Notes: a model not told the origin generated them from the sequence alone. DNA of 64,000 nt from Aquamicrobium zhengzhouense (GCF_016124105.1 NZ_JADGMQ010000012.1:1-64000), one strand, 5' to 3'; shown: positions 26,403 through 35,804, numbered from the stretch's first letter. Made by a program: numbers and translations.

Positions 26403-26825
26403 TTAGATAAACACCCAGACGCCCAGACCCATCGCAATTAGCGTCAGGAAGGGCGTCGACATGCCGAGTTTGGGGAGCCATGCGGGGGGTGGGGTGCCGG
26501 CTTTGGCGGCGCGGCGGAGCGTCATGTTCATGAAGATGACGATGACCAGAAGGATCGCCGCGACCAGCATCTTGATGTCGTAGAGACGGCCAAGCTGAGC
26601 CATGTCATAGCGCATCACCCAGAGGCCAAGGCCGGTGATCCAGAGGAGGATGATGCCGGCGAGTGCAAGCTTGATGAAGAATGGTCGCAGCTTGGCAATT
26701 TCTGGCGAGGGCGCGCGGCGCATCTGGCGCGCGACCACCATCGAGCCGAAGCCCGAGGCAGCGCCCAGCATCAGGCCGAATATATGGAAGAATTTGAGGA
26801 CAAAATTGATCGTCAGTTCAAGCAC
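26403..26825 (-). CDS. Small integral membrane protein
   Basis: A 140-residue protein with four probable membrane helices: ELTINFVLKFFHIFGLMLGA, LALAGIILLWITGLGLWVM, IKMLVAAILLVIVIFMNMTL and FLTLIAMGLGVWVFI at the very C-terminus. A conserved-looking His lies in the first helix (FFHIFG), recalling heme-handling or copper-resistance CopD/HemJ-like small membrane proteins. The similarity is only at the level of topology, so no function is assigned. It starts just downstream of a non-coding strip and ends at the palindromic repeats. Confidence 0.75.
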   Translation of the reverse strand: MLELTINFVLKFFHIFGLMLGAASGFGSMVVARQMRRAPSPEIAKLRPFFIKLALAGIILLWITGLGLWVMRYDMAQLGRLYDIKMLVAAILLVIVIFMNMTLRRAAKAGTPPPAWLPKLGMSTPFLTLIAMGLGVWVFI

Positions 26826-26891
26826 GTAATAGCACCCCTAAATTAGCGGGTGATCGTGGCGGGGCCCGCTCAGGTCGTCAAGCGCGTAAGG

Positions 26892-27263
26892 CTATTCTTC
26901 CCGGGACGCAGCGATCGTTTCGTGCGCGCTCCCGCGAATGATGAGCGGTGCGTCGGAGCTCAGCCAAGGAGCGAGCAGCGCTTCGGGGTTTGTCACAATC
27001 GATGCAACAGGCTTTTCGTTTGGGGGAATGGCGTCAGCGCCAACCGCCGGGACGGAGTCGGTGATCCCGAACAGCCCGGGGTTGCTCTCAACTGCAGCAA
27101 CTGGCTCGGCTTCCATGCGCGGGGCGGCCACGATGCCGCGTGCGATTACCGAAGGCGAAGCGCCGGCATCTGCGGCCGGCAGGCTGATAATCGAAGACGA
27201 CGCTGCAGCTGATCCGACACTCGCGACAAGTGCAGGCAAGATGGCGCTGAAAACTCGGTACAT
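26892..27263 (-). CDS. Hypothetical secreted protein
   Basis: About 123 residues with a probable signal peptide (MYRVFSAILPALVASVGSAAA). The mature part is rich in Ala, Pro, Ser and Val without recognisable domains (PVAAVESNPGLFGITDSVP, LIIRGSAHETIAASREE). A GTG three codons upstream is an alternative start. An overlapping plus-strand frame of similar length exists at 26938-27420, but it runs into the next gene and lacks a ribosome-binding site. I favour the minus-strand frame because of the signal peptide and its divergence from tsaC. Function unknown. Confidence 0.5.
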   Translation of the reverse strand: MYRVFSAILPALVASVGSAAASSSIISLPAADAGASPSVIARGIVAAPRMEAEPVAAVESNPGLFGITDSVPAVGADAIPPNEKPVASIVTNPEALLAPWLSSDAPLIIRGSAHETIAASREE

Positions 27264-27386
27264 GACACGCACACAGATGATCCAGAGGCCACCTTGCCAC
27301 CCTCGGATTAATAAATCGGTGACGTTCGGGCACTTGCGGCATAAGGGCGTGCGCGATAGGCAGAGGCCGACCGCACGGAGCTGGAA

Positions 27387-28364
27387 TTGGCCAAGATCCT
27401 CCCGCCTGAACAGGCTTTAGAAGACGCCCTCGACATCTTGCGATCCGGTGAGCCGGTCGCCATCCCGACGGAAACCGTTTACGGCCTGGCCGCTGACGCA
27501 ACCAACGGGGAAGCAGTCGCGCGTATCTTCGAGGTCAAAGGCCGTCCACGCTTCAACCCTCTGATTGTCCATGTTGCTGACATGGAGATGGCGCATCGGA
27601 TTGCTGTCTTCGACGAGATATCGCTGACGCTAGCGCAAAAATTCTGGCCAGGCCCGCTGACATTGGTTTTGCCGTTGCGCGAAGGCCATGGCGTACATGG
27701 CCTGGTGTCTGCCGGCCTCGAGACCGTGGCGCTTCGCATGCCGCGTGGCTTCGCAAGCCAGCTGATCCAGCGGCTAGGAAGGCCACTTGCGGCGCCGTCC
27801 GCGAACTCGTCGGGCAAGATCAGCGGGACGACGGCGCAGGCCGTCAACGCGGATCTTGGTGGCAAGATCAAGCTCGTCGTTGATGGCGGCCCTGCCGATG
27901 TCGGCGTCGAATCCACGATTGCCAAGGTGACGCCTGAGGGTGTGCGTATCCTTCGCCCGGGCAGCGTGACGGCGGGTGATCTCGAGGCTTTAACGGGGCT
28001 CGCAGTGCTCCGCGGCGGGACGAAGGGCATTGAGGCACCGGGTATGATGTTGTCGCACTATGCGCCGGATGCACGTGTGCGCCTTGATGCGACGGAGTTG
28101 CGTGAGGGTGAGGCGCTCCTTGCCTTTGGCCCCAGCCGCATCGCAGGTGCCGGTACGGCGCTCGCTATGCTCAATCTTTCTGAACATGGCTCGCTGCGCG
28201 AAGCAGCAGCCAACCTCTACAGCCATCTCCAGGCGCTTGACCGCTCAGGCGCGTCGGTGATTGCCGTCGAACCATTGCCCCAGGAAGGGCTTGGCGAGGC
28301 GATCAATGACCGTCTGCGCCGCGCAGCAGCGCCACGGGGAAACGAGTCCGGGAGCCAGCAATAA
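27387..28364 (+). CDS. L-threonylcarbamoyladenylate synthase (Sua5 type)
   Basis: A 325-residue enzyme that makes threonylcarbamoyl-AMP from threonine, bicarbonate and ATP for the t6A37 modification of ANN-decoding tRNAs. The N-terminal YrdC domain has PTETVYGLAADA, KGRPRFNPLIVHV and PSANSSGKISGT. The length and the C-terminal extension (LSHYAPDARVRL onward) make it the longer Sua5 form rather than the short TsaC. It starts with TTG at 27387 after CGGAG. Its stop overlaps the ATG of the FAD oxidase by one base. Confidence 0.94.
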   Translation: MAKILPPEQALEDALDILRSGEPVAIPTETVYGLAADATNGEAVARIFEVKGRPRFNPLIVHVADMEMAHRIAVFDEISLTLAQKFWPGPLTLVLPLREGHGVHGLVSAGLETVALRMPRGFASQLIQRLGRPLAAPSANSSGKISGTTAQAVNADLGGKIKLVVDGGPADVGVESTIAKVTPEGVRILRPGSVTAGDLEALTGLAVLRGGTKGIEAPGMMLSHYAPDARVRLDATELREGEALLAFGPSRIAGAGTALAMLNLSEHGSLREAAANLYSHLQALDRSGASVIAVEPLPQEGLGEAINDRLRRAAAPRGNESGSQQ

Positions 28365-29773
28365 TGGATGCCAGCCTGATCGAGCGTTTCGTAGCAATCG
28401 TGGGTGAGAGATATGCGCTTCGCGAAGAAGCGGACATTGCGCCCTACGTTACCGAACGCCGGGGCTTATGGGCAGGGAAGACGCTGCTCGTCTTGCGGCC
28501 GGGCACGGTCGACGAGGTCAGTGAAATCCTCAAGCTGGCGACGGAGACCGGGACGCCGATCGTGCCGCAGGGCGGCAATACCGGTCTGGTTGGCGGGCAG
28601 ATGCCTGACCAAAGTGGCGATGAAGTCGTCTTGTCTCTCTCGCGCTTTGACAAGATCCGCGACCTCGACCTTCAGTCGAACACGATTACGGTTGAAGCCG
28701 GTGTGACTTTGCAGCGCCTTCGCGATGCGGCGGAAGAGGCAGGAAAACTGTTTCCGTTGTCGCTCGCCTCTCAGGGCACTGCTCAGATTGGTGGCAATTT
28801 GTCATCCAACGCCGGTGGCACTGGCGTCCTTGCCTATGGGAACACGCGTGACCTTTGCCTCGGTGTCGAGGTGGTGCTGCCGACGGGCGAGGTGCTGGAC
28901 GATCTTCGCAAGCTCAAGAAGGACAATACCGGCTACGATTTGAAGAATCTCTTCGTCGGCGCTGAAGGGACCCTCGGCGTTATCACGGCCGCGGTCATGA
29001 AGCTTTATCCACAGCCGCGCGGCCGCGAAATCGCTTGGCTGGGAGTGCGGAGCCCCGCAGACGCGCTCAAGCTCTTCGGCAAGGCGAGCGACCGGGCAGG
29101 GCAGAGCCTCACCGGTTTTGAGTTGATGATCCACGACTCACTGGAATTTGTCCTGCGGCATGTCCCAGATACGGCCCATCCGCTTTCTGAGCCGTACCCG
29201 TGGTATGTCTTGATGGAGATATCATCCGGCCGCTCCGCCGATGACGCGCGCAAGCTGATCGAGGAGATTCTGGAAGAAGGGTTTGAAGACGAGCTGGTTG
29301 CCGATGGTGTGCTTGCGGAAAGCCTGACACAGGCTGCGGCACTCTGGAACCTTCGCGAACACATGTCGGAAGCCCAAAAGCCGGAAGGCGCATCGATCAA
29401 GCACGACGTTTCGGTGCCGGTGGCGCTGATCCCGCAATTCATTGATGAGGCCTGGGAAGCGGTAAAGCGGCTTGAGCCCGAGGCTCGCCTCGTGTGCTTC
29501 GGCCATATGGGCGACGGAAATCTCCACTACAACATCTCCCAGCCGGTAGAGACTCAGCTCGCAGATTTCCTTGCTCGCTATCGTGAGATTAACGATGCGG
29601 TGCACGAAATCGTTCGGGCGTATAACGGGTCGATCTCGGCTGAGCACGGCATTGGTCGCATGAAGCGGGATGAGCTGATTGCAACTGCGCCAGCAGTCGC
29701 CACCGACTTGATGCGTCGGGTCAAGAAAGCCTTTGATCCTGCGGGTATCATGAACCCAAACAAGGTAATTTAA
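28364..29773 (+). CDS. FAD-binding D-2-hydroxyacid dehydrogenase (GlcD/D2HGDH family)
   Basis: A 469-residue flavoprotein of the vanillyl-alcohol-oxidase superfamily. The N-terminal FAD domain (about 35-215) has PIVPQGGNTGLVGGQ, AQIGGNLSSNAGGTGVLAYG and NLFVGAEGTLGVITAA. The C-terminal FAD-linked oxidase domain has CFGHMGDGNLHYNIS, whose His residues ligate the active-site metal, and SAEHGIGRMKRDEL near the end. The pattern fits D-2-hydroxyglutarate or D-lactate dehydrogenases; the substrate cannot be decided from sequence. It overlaps the Sua5-type gene at TAATG, so it is translated in the same operon. Confidence 0.9.
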   Translation: MDASLIERFVAIVGERYALREEADIAPYVTERRGLWAGKTLLVLRPGTVDEVSEILKLATETGTPIVPQGGNTGLVGGQMPDQSGDEVVLSLSRFDKIRDLDLQSNTITVEAGVTLQRLRDAAEEAGKLFPLSLASQGTAQIGGNLSSNAGGTGVLAYGNTRDLCLGVEVVLPTGEVLDDLRKLKKDNTGYDLKNLFVGAEGTLGVITAAVMKLYPQPRGREIAWLGVRSPADALKLFGKASDRAGQSLTGFELMIHDSLEFVLRHVPDTAHPLSEPYPWYVLMEISSGRSADDARKLIEEILEEGFEDELVADGVLAESLTQAAALWNLREHMSEAQKPEGASIKHDVSVPVALIPQFIDEAWEAVKRLEPEARLVCFGHMGDGNLHYNISQPVETQLADFLARYREINDAVHEIVRAYNGSISAEHGIGRMKRDELIATAPAVATDLMRRVKKAFDPAGIMNPNKVI

Positions 29774-29974
29774 TTTAACATTTACATAGGTTTCCCAGTT
29801 CTTACACCTGGTTGCAAAGCGATAACCATCGCCAAAGGCCACTAAACCTTAACCGTGATTTTTAAGCCGTCTGACACGGCCAGCGCCTAGTCTCACACCC
29901 ATAACGAGGTGGGAAAAACCACCCGCGAGAAGACCGGAAAACCGGCTCTCAGGATGAGACAGGAAGGCAAAACA

Positions 29975-30541
29975 GTGTCACACACACAGCTCAAGCCCGA
30001 TTGGGCCGATGCAGATTTTCGGCTTGACCCATTCCGGATGCCGCTCGCGGCATCCTTTGCAACGCAGGACGCTCACGGAGACGTGACGTTCACTGTCAGC
30101 AACCGGGGCGCGACGATCCGCCGGACGCTTGAAAGCAGCGGCCTGCCGGTTGCTGTCGCCCTGCCTCCTCGCGCATTTAAAGGCGTGGCCGCTCGCGCCA
30201 TCGAAGATGGCAATGGCAACGTAACGGTCACGCTGGAACTGATGCATTCCGACCCGATGCTGTCGGTTCCGCTGATGGTCGCTCACGATCTGGAGAACGT
30301 TGCGGCGGATTGGCGGGCATGGTCCGAGGCGTTCAAACTGCCCATGCTGCTGGTGGAAGCTGACGGAGTGGCGCGTTCACTGGATGACACATTCGGTCTG
30401 GTGAAGAAGGCGCCGCCGACCGAGCGACGCAAGGGACGCGTCTCCCTGCAGCGCCGCCCGCGTTTTCTCGCCCGCCGCAAGACTGGTGAACTCGGAGTGC
30501 GCCTGATCGTCGACGGAGAGGAGATCATCGCGCGCACTTAA
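29975..30541 (+). CDS. DUF6101 family protein
   Basis: About 188 residues from GTG 29975 (AGGAAGG eight bases before); an in-frame ATG at 29954 is the alternative. The body is a beta-rich domain (RLDPFRMPLAASF, VTFTVSNRGATIRR, VAVALPPRAFKGVAARAIED, VTLELMHSDPMLSVPL). The C-terminus is strongly basic (ERRKGRVSLQRRPRFLARRK). I recognise it as the rhizobial DUF6101 type, whose function is unknown. The basic tail could contact nucleic acid or phospholipid. It is monocistronic, with about 200 bp of non-coding DNA in front and ubiA convergent behind. Confidence 0.85.
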   Translation: MSHTQLKPDWADADFRLDPFRMPLAASFATQDAHGDVTFTVSNRGATIRRTLESSGLPVAVALPPRAFKGVAARAIEDGNGNVTVTLELMHSDPMLSVPLMVAHDLENVAADWRAWSEAFKLPMLLVEADGVARSLDDTFGLVKKAPPTERRKGRVSLQRRPRFLARRKTGELGVRLIVDGEEIIART

Positions 30542-30578
30542 TTGAGGCGCGCGATGGAAAGATGTCATCAGCCGGAAC

Positions 30579-31562
30579 TTAGAAGTTCTGGCTGATGACT
30601 GGCCAGACTCCGCCGACAACGAGGCCGAGGAAAATCAGCCAGCCAACGGTGGAGTTCGACTTGAAGAGCTTCAGGCATTGATCGGGATTGTCGATGTCGA
30701 GAACCCGGATCTGACGGATCATGTGCGCGGCTGCGGCAACAAGACCTGCAAGTGCCGGCATCGGGACCTCGGCATTGGCAAAAGCCACGATGAAGAACAG
30801 CAGTGCCATGCTGTAAAGTGCGACCAGCCACTGCTTGGTCTTGTCACCGAACAGACGGGCGGTGGAGCGAACGCCGACGAGGGCGTCATCCTCCTTGTCC
30901 TGGTGCGCATAAAGCGTGTCGTAGCCAATCACCCACAGGATCGAGCCGAAATAAAGCAGCACGGGTGCAAGCTCGAGGGAACCGAAATGGGCTGCCCAGC
31001 CCATAAGCGCGCCCCACGAGAACGCAAAGCCGAGGAAAAGCTGCGGCCAATCAGTGAAGCGCTTGGCAAACGGATAGACCGCCACGGTCAACAGGGAGGC
31101 GATGCCGACCACGACTGCGAACCAGTTGAACTGCAGCAGGATAACCAAGCCGAGCAGGCACTGCAGCGCCAGAAAGCCCCACGCCTGCTTTTTGCTCACC
31201 TGACCGGCAGGAAGTGGACGCGAGCGCGTGCGGGCGACCTTCTCGTCAATGTCCTGATCAACGATGTCGTTATAGGTGCAGCCTGCGCCGCGCATCAGGA
31301 TTGAACCGGCCATGAACAGGAACAAATGCCACGGTGAGGGCAAGACATCCAAAAGGTCTGCTCCGGGCTTGGCGTAAGCTGCAGCAGCCATGGCAGTGGA
31401 CCACCAGCACGGCCACATGAGAAGCCACCAGCCGATCGGGCGATCCCAGCGGGCCAGCTGCGCATACGGCCAAAGGCCCCGTGGCAGCAGACGGTAAACC
31501 CAGTGGCCAGAAGGTGCGTCAGCGACGCGACCTTGCGTTTCTTTTGACTGAACGTTTTCCAT
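30579..31562 (-). CDS. ubiA: 4-hydroxybenzoate polyprenyltransferase
   Basis: A 327-residue integral membrane prenyltransferase that joins the polyprenyl chain to 4-hydroxybenzoate in ubiquinone synthesis. Both aspartate-rich motifs are present: AGCTYNDIVDQDIDEKVART and DTLYAHQDKEDDALVGVRST. Eight or nine membrane helices can be followed. I start at the ATG giving MENVQSKETQG; a longer frame begins 16 codons upstream. The side chain would come from the synthase encoded at 19527. It is divergent from purD, and a promoter for purD sits in the gap. Confidence 0.95.
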   Translation of the reverse strand: MENVQSKETQGRVADAPSGHWVYRLLPRGLWPYAQLARWDRPIGWWLLMWPCWWSTAMAAAAYAKPGADLLDVLPSPWHLFLFMAGSILMRGAGCTYNDIVDQDIDEKVARTRSRPLPAGQVSKKQAWGFLALQCLLGLVILLQFNWFAVVVGIASLLTVAVYPFAKRFTDWPQLFLGFAFSWGALMGWAAHFGSLELAPVLLYFGSILWVIGYDTLYAHQDKEDDALVGVRSTARLFGDKTKQWLVALYSMALLFFIVAFANAEVPMPALAGLVAAAAHMIRQIRVLDIDNPDQCLKLFKSNSTVGWLIFLGLVVGGVWPVISQNF

Positions 31563-31611
31563 AGCGGGGGAGTGGCAGCGCTCCAACCGATCGTCAAGTG
31601 TAAGGTGCAAG

Positions 31612-31640
31612 CTTGACCATAGCGGCGCGCAGCCCTACCG
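31612..31640 (+). promoter_or_regulatory. Putative promoter for purD
   Basis: CTTGAC at 31612-31617 and CTACCG at 31635-31640 with exactly 17 bases between. The -35 is a perfect rhizobial match; the -10 is weak. It lies about 38 bases before the purD ATG, in the divergent ubiA-purD gap. Confidence 0.5.
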
Positions 31641-31677
31641 GAAAGCCGCGAACCAACAGTGATGAGGAATCGCCGCG

Positions 31678-32955
31678 ATGAACGTTTTGCTGATCGGCTC
31701 TGGCGGGCGTGAGCACGCTTTGGCATGGAAGCTCGCGGCCTCGCCGCTGCTGGCGAAGCTTTATGCAGCCCCCGGCAATCCGGGAATTGCGCAGGAAGCG
31801 GAGTGCGTATCGCTTTCGATCGATGATCATGCGGCGATCCTGGCTTTCGCCAAGGATAGAGGAATCGACCTTGTAGTCGTCGGTCCTGAAGCGCCATTGG
31901 TTGCAGGTCTGGCAGACGAACTGGAGGCAGCCGGCATCCGCGTCTTCGGGCCATCGCAAAAGGCTGCTCAGCTTGAGGGCTCCAAGGGCTTCACCAAGGA
32001 TCTGTGTGCCCGGTTTGGTATTCCAACGGCAGCGTATGGTCGCTTCAACAACGCGCCCAAGGCCAAGGCCTATGCAAGACAGGTCGGTGCACCAATCGTC
32101 ATCAAGGCCGACGGTCTTGCTGCCGGCAAGGGGGTGACGGTCGCGATGGAGCTGGATGAGGCGCTCGATGCCATCGACGCCTGCTTCGAAGGCGCTTTCG
32201 GTGCGGCGGGTGCCGAGGTCGTTGTTGAAGAGTTCCTGGAAGGCGAAGAGGCCAGCTTCTTCTGCATCTGTGATGGGACCACGGCCCTGCCGTTCGGTTC
32301 GGCACAGGATCACAAACGCGTTGGTGAAGGGGACACTGGCCCGAATACCGGAGGAATGGGCGCTTATTCACCGGCTCCGGTGATGACGCCCGAAATGGAA
32401 GCGCGCGTGATGCGCGAGATCATCGAGCCGACCATGCGCGGGATGATCGAGCTTGGTGCTCCCTTCAAGGGCATGCTCTTTGCAGGCTTGATGATTGGCG
32501 AGGACGGTCCGAAACTCATCGAATACAACACCCGCTTCGGTGATCCCGAGTGCCAGGTTTTGATGACGCGGCTTAAGGACGACGTACTGACGATCATGAA
32601 CGCGGCCGTGGACGGTCAGCTTTCGCACTTGTCCGTACGCTGGCACGATCAGGCAGCGCTCACAGTTGTCATGGCCGCGGAGGGTTATCCAGCCTCTCCG
32701 AGGAAGGGCACAGTCATTTCCGGCGTTGAAGCGGCCGAGAGCGATGAGGTGCAGGTGTTTCATGCGGGGACTGCTCGCAATGAACAAGGCGACCTCATCG
32801 CCAATGGTGGGCGCGTCCTTAGCGTCACCGCGACGGGCGCAACGGTCTCCGAGGCGGCTCAGCGCGCCTATGAGGCAGTGGATGCGATCGACTGGAGCGG
32901 TGGTTTTTGCCGCCGCGACATTGGCTGGCGGGCCATTGAACGTGAAACGGCCTGA
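31678..32955 (+). CDS. purD: Phosphoribosylamine-glycine ligase
   Basis: A 425-residue ATP-grasp enzyme of the second purine step (GAR synthetase). [20 protein letters not shown] is the usual N-terminus. The ATP-grasp core has [55 protein letters not shown], and [12 protein letters not shown] with the metal-binding Glu and Asn. The length is normal. It is followed by a clear terminator and is not in a pur operon, as is common in rhizobia. Confidence 0.97.
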   Translation: MNVLLIGSGGREHALAWKLAASPLLAKLYAAPGNPGIAQEAECVSLSIDDHAAILAFAKDRGIDLVVVGPEAPLVAGLADELEAAGIRVFGPSQKAAQLEGSKGFTKDLCARFGIPTAAYGRFNNAPKAKAYARQVGAPIVIKADGLAAGKGVTVAMELDEALDAIDACFEGAFGAAGAEVVVEEFLEGEEASFFCICDGTTALPFGSAQDHKRVGEGDTGPNTGGMGAYSPAPVMTPEMEARVMREIIEPTMRGMIELGAPFKGMLFAGLMIGEDGPKLIEYNTRFGDPECQVLMTRLKDDVLTIMNAAVDGQLSHLSVRWHDQAALTVVMAAEGYPASPRKGTVISGVEAAESDEVQVFHAGTARNEQGDLIANGGRVLSVTATGATVSEAAQRAYEAVDAIDWSGGFCRRDIGWRAIERETA

Positions 32956-32970
32956 CGGCCTTCGGAAAAT

Positions 32971-33010
32971 ATGATCATAGCCCTGCCGAGCACCGGCGGG
33001 GCTTTTTCTT
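32971..33010 (+). terminator. Rho-independent terminator after purD
   Basis: AGCCCTGCCG and CGGCGGGGCT form a stem (one bulge) around AGCAC, followed by TTTTTC. Confidence 0.78.
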
Positions 33011-33086
33011 TATGAATGACCTTGCGACGAGCCGGATTGATCCCTTTCGGGCCTACCCTGCGTCACCCAATTCGGATGTGTTTTGT

Positions 33087-33102
33087 TTGACGTTTACGTA
33101 AA
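33087..33102. promoter_or_regulatory. LiuR-like operator upstream of the acyl-CoA dehydrogenase operon
   Basis: TTGACGTTTACGTAAA is a pseudo-palindrome of the form TTnACGTnnACGTnAA; 12 of 16 positions are symmetric. From memory this matches the motif bound by MerR-family LiuR regulators of branched-chain amino-acid and acyl-CoA catabolism in proteobacteria. It lies 104 bases before the dehydrogenase start. The regulator gene itself is not in the window. Confidence 0.55.
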
Positions 33103-33205
33103 AAGAAATTAGCAGTTTCGTTGAATGAAAGCTCGAGCGCGTTAGTCTTGTAAAGCGGGACGCCGCTGTGGTTCCTGTCCTCTACCTCTCGAAAGGAAGC
33201 TGTGA

Positions 33206-34981
33206 ATGTACCGTGCGCCGGTTGAAGAAATCGCCCACACGCTCAACCACATCGCCGGCCTCAAGGCTGCGATCGAGGCAGAAAAATTCGGCGAACTGAC
33301 GGAAGATCTCGTCGATGCGATTCTCTCCGAAGCCGGCAGGTTCGCGAATGATGAGATTTTCCCCCTGCGTGAGTCAGGTGACACGCACGGCGCTGTCCTG
33401 AAGGACGGTGCGGTGACGACGCCACCGGGTTGGAAAGAGCTCTATCATCGCTGGATTGAGGGCGGATGGAATGCACTTGCAGCGCCTGAGGAATATGGCG
33501 GGCAGGGTTTGCCAACCATGCTGTCGGTCGCGGCGCTGGAGATGTGGAATTCAGGTTCGCTCGGCTTTGCCATCGGACCGACCTTGACCATGGGCGCGAT
33601 CGAGGCGCTCGAAAAGCACGCGTCTGAAGAGCTGCGCGCGACTTATCTTGAAAAGCTCGTTTCCGGCGAGTGGATGGGCACCATGAACCTGACGGAGCCG
33701 CAGGCGGGTTCTGATCTCGCGGCGTTGCGGGCCCGCGCGGAGCCAGCACGCGACGGCACGTACCGGATCTTCGGCCAGAAGATTTTCATTACCTATGGCG
33801 AGCAGGATTTTACCGACAACATCGTCCATCTCGTCCTGGCGCGCCTGCCAGATGCGCCCGCCGGGACGCGTGGTATCTCGCTTTTCCTCGTTCCAAAGTT
33901 CCTGGTGAATGAGGACGGCTCGCTCGGCCAGCGCAATGATGTTTTCTGCGCCTCTGTCGAGCATAAGCTGGGTATTCACGGATCGCCCACCTGCACGATG
34001 ATCTTTGGCGATGGCTATGCGGAGGCAGCGGAGCCGGGGGCGATTGGCTGGCTGATCGGCGAGGAGAACAAGGGCCTCGCCTGCATGTTCACCATGATGA
34101 ACAATGCCCGCCTTGCCGTGGGCATGCAGGGTGTTGCTGTTGCCGAAGCGGCGTATCAGAAGGCGCTGGCCTACGCGCAGGAGCGCCGTCAGGGCAAGGC
34201 TTCTACCTATCAGGGCGAGGGGATGGCTCCGATCATCCACCACCCGGATGTACAGCGAAATCTGCTGACCATGAAAGCGCTGACGCACGCGGCTCGCGCC
34301 ATCTCCTACTCGTGTGCGCACGCCATCGACATGTCGCGCATCGGTGAGGCAGAAGACGCACGGCACTGGCAGGAGCGGGCCGGGCTGTTGACGCCGGTGT
34401 CGAAGGCTTTCGCCACCGATATCGGCGTGGATGTCGCCTCGCTTGGCGTGCAGGTCCACGGCGGGATGGGCTATATTGAAGAGACCGGCGCTGCGGCACT
34501 CCTCCGCGATGCCCGCATTGCGCCGATCTATGAAGGCACCAACGGCATCCAGGCGATTGACCTCGTCGCGCGCAAATTGCCGCTGTCGGGCGGCGAGCAG
34601 GTTCACACCTACATTGCCGAACTTCGCAACGATATAGAGGCGCTACGTGCCTCGAATGCCAAAGGCTTTGGTCGCACCGCTGATAATTGCGCCAACGCAC
34701 TCACCGAATTGGAAGAGGCGACCAATTTCTTGCTTGAAACCCAGGCCGCAGGCCGCTCGGAAGCCGCGCTGGCGGGCGCGACGCCGTATCTGCGCCTGTT
34801 CGCGCTGGCAGCCGGCGGCGCCTATCTGGTGCGCGGAGCGCTGGCCGACCGCTCGCCATCGCGCGTCGCGCTTGCTCGCTTCTTCGCCGAGAATCTCATT
34901 CAGGAAACATCCGCGCTCAAAAGCCGCGTGATCGAAGGCGCAGAGAGCCTTGCAGAAGCAGGAGCGTCTCTGCACGCCTGA
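33206..34981 (+). CDS. Acyl-CoA dehydrogenase, long form with C-terminal extension
   Basis: A 591-residue FAD enzyme of the large acyl-CoA dehydrogenase group. The N-terminal helical domain is followed by GTMNLTEPQAGSDLAALR (FAD binding) and a central beta domain with GQKIFITYGEQDF. The C-terminal helical domain has QVHGGMGYIEETGAAALLRDARI, followed by PIYEGTNGIQAIDL, whose Glu is the likely catalytic base. About 120 extra residues at the end are those seen in DmdC-type enzymes, active on 3-methylmercaptopropionyl-CoA, and in other uncharacterised members. The substrate is unproven. It forms an operon with the enoyl-CoA hydratase 23 bases downstream, and a LiuR-like operator lies upstream. 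Confidence 0.92.
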   Translation: MYRAPVEEIAHTLNHIAGLKAAIEAEKFGELTEDLVDAILSEAGRFANDEIFPLRESGDTHGAVLKDGAVTTPPGWKELYHRWIEGGWNALAAPEEYGGQGLPTMLSVAALEMWNSGSLGFAIGPTLTMGAIEALEKHASEELRATYLEKLVSGEWMGTMNLTEPQAGSDLAALRARAEPARDGTYRIFGQKIFITYGEQDFTDNIVHLVLARLPDAPAGTRGISLFLVPKFLVNEDGSLGQRNDVFCASVEHKLGIHGSPTCTMIFGDGYAEAAEPGAIGWLIGEENKGLACMFTMMNNARLAVGMQGVAVAEAAYQKALAYAQERRQGKASTYQGEGMAPIIHHPDVQRNLLTMKALTHAARAISYSCAHAIDMSRIGEAEDARHWQERAGLLTPVSKAFATDIGVDVASLGVQVHGGMGYIEETGAAALLRDARIAPIYEGTNGIQAIDLVARKLPLSGGEQVHTYIAELRNDIEALRASNAKGFGRTADNCANALTELEEATNFLLETQAAGRSEAALAGATPYLRLFALAAGGAYLVRGALADRSPSRVALARFFAENLIQETSALKSRVIEGAESLAEAGASLHA

Positions 34982-35004
34982 CACTTCAAACGGAGGGAGA
35001 GGAC

Positions 35005-35757
35005 GTGAGCGAGCATATTATCGTTGAACGACGCGGGGCGGTTCAGATCATTCGCATGAACCGAGCGGACAAGAAAAACGCGATCACCAGCGCTATGTAC
35101 GCTGCCATGACAAAGGCGCTGGTGGATGCTGATGCAGACGATGAGGTCCGCGTACATCTGATTTTCGGCGTACCCGGCATATTCTCTTCGGGAAACGACG
35201 TCACCGACTTCATGTCAGTTGCGATGGGTAATGACGGTCCGCTGAATGCTTTCAGCTTCCTGATCGCGCTGGCACGGCTGGAAAAGCCGCTGGTCTCTGG
35301 CGTCGATGGCATTGCGGTTGGCATCGGCACCACGATCAACCTGCACTGCGATCTGACCTTCGCAACGGCCCGTACCGAGTTTCGCACGCCTTTCGTTGAT
35401 TTGGGCCTGGTGCCGGAAGCGGGCTCCAGCCTCATCGCGCCCGCAGTTCTGGGAAGGCAGGGAGCGTTTGCCCTGCTGGCTTTGGGAGAACCCTTGCCGG
35501 CTGAACGGGCCAAGGCGGCCGGCCTGATCTACGAAATCGTTGCCGAGGATGAGCTCGAGGCAGCAGCAATGGCCGCTGCCGAGCGCATTGCGCAAAAACC
35601 GCCTCAGGCGATGAAGATCGCGCGCCACCTGATGCTGGGCGATCGCGAATTGCTGGTCACCCGCATCAGGGAAGAAGGCGAGCATTTCCGCGAACGCCTG
35701 AAGTCCTCCGAAGCCCGCAACGCTTTCGCGGCGTTCATGAACCGGAAGAGGGGGTAG
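35005..35757 (+). CDS. Enoyl-CoA hydratase/isomerase family protein
   Basis: A 250-residue crotonase-fold protein. The two oxyanion-hole segments are FGVPGIFSSGNDVTDFM and VDGIAVGIGTTINLHCDL. The following TEFRTPFVDLGLVPEAGSS holds Glu at the position used by hydratases and isomerases. It is probably co-transcribed with the acyl-CoA dehydrogenase just upstream (GGAGGGAGAGG precedes the GTG start). The pair would carry out successive steps of one acyl-CoA catabolic route. The precise reaction, hydratase or isomerase, is not fixed. Confidence 0.92.
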   Translation: MSEHIIVERRGAVQIIRMNRADKKNAITSAMYAAMTKALVDADADDEVRVHLIFGVPGIFSSGNDVTDFMSVAMGNDGPLNAFSFLIALARLEKPLVSGVDGIAVGIGTTINLHCDLTFATARTEFRTPFVDLGLVPEAGSSLIAPAVLGRQGAFALLALGEPLPAERAKAAGLIYEIVAEDELEAAAMAAAERIAQKPPQAMKIARHLMLGDRELLVTRIREEGEHFRERLKSSEARNAFAAFMNRKRG

Positions 35758-35763
35758 GGAGAG

Positions 35764-35796
35764 GCCGCAGAAAACTGGAATCTGCGGCGCTCGTTT
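35764..35796. terminator. Hairpin terminator between convergent genes
   Basis: GCCGCAGA and TCTGCGGC form a stem around AAACTGGAA, followed by GCTCGTTTT on the plus strand. It lies in the 47-bp gap between the convergent hydratase and phytase-like genes. Confidence 0.6.
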
Positions 35797-35804
35797 TGGC
35801 GATA

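Noticed and set aside
27300..27390. tRNA or small RNA gene upstream of the Sua5-type gene
   Set aside because: No cloverleaf or conserved T-loop found; only a short untranslated leader with a CGGAG ribosome-binding site.
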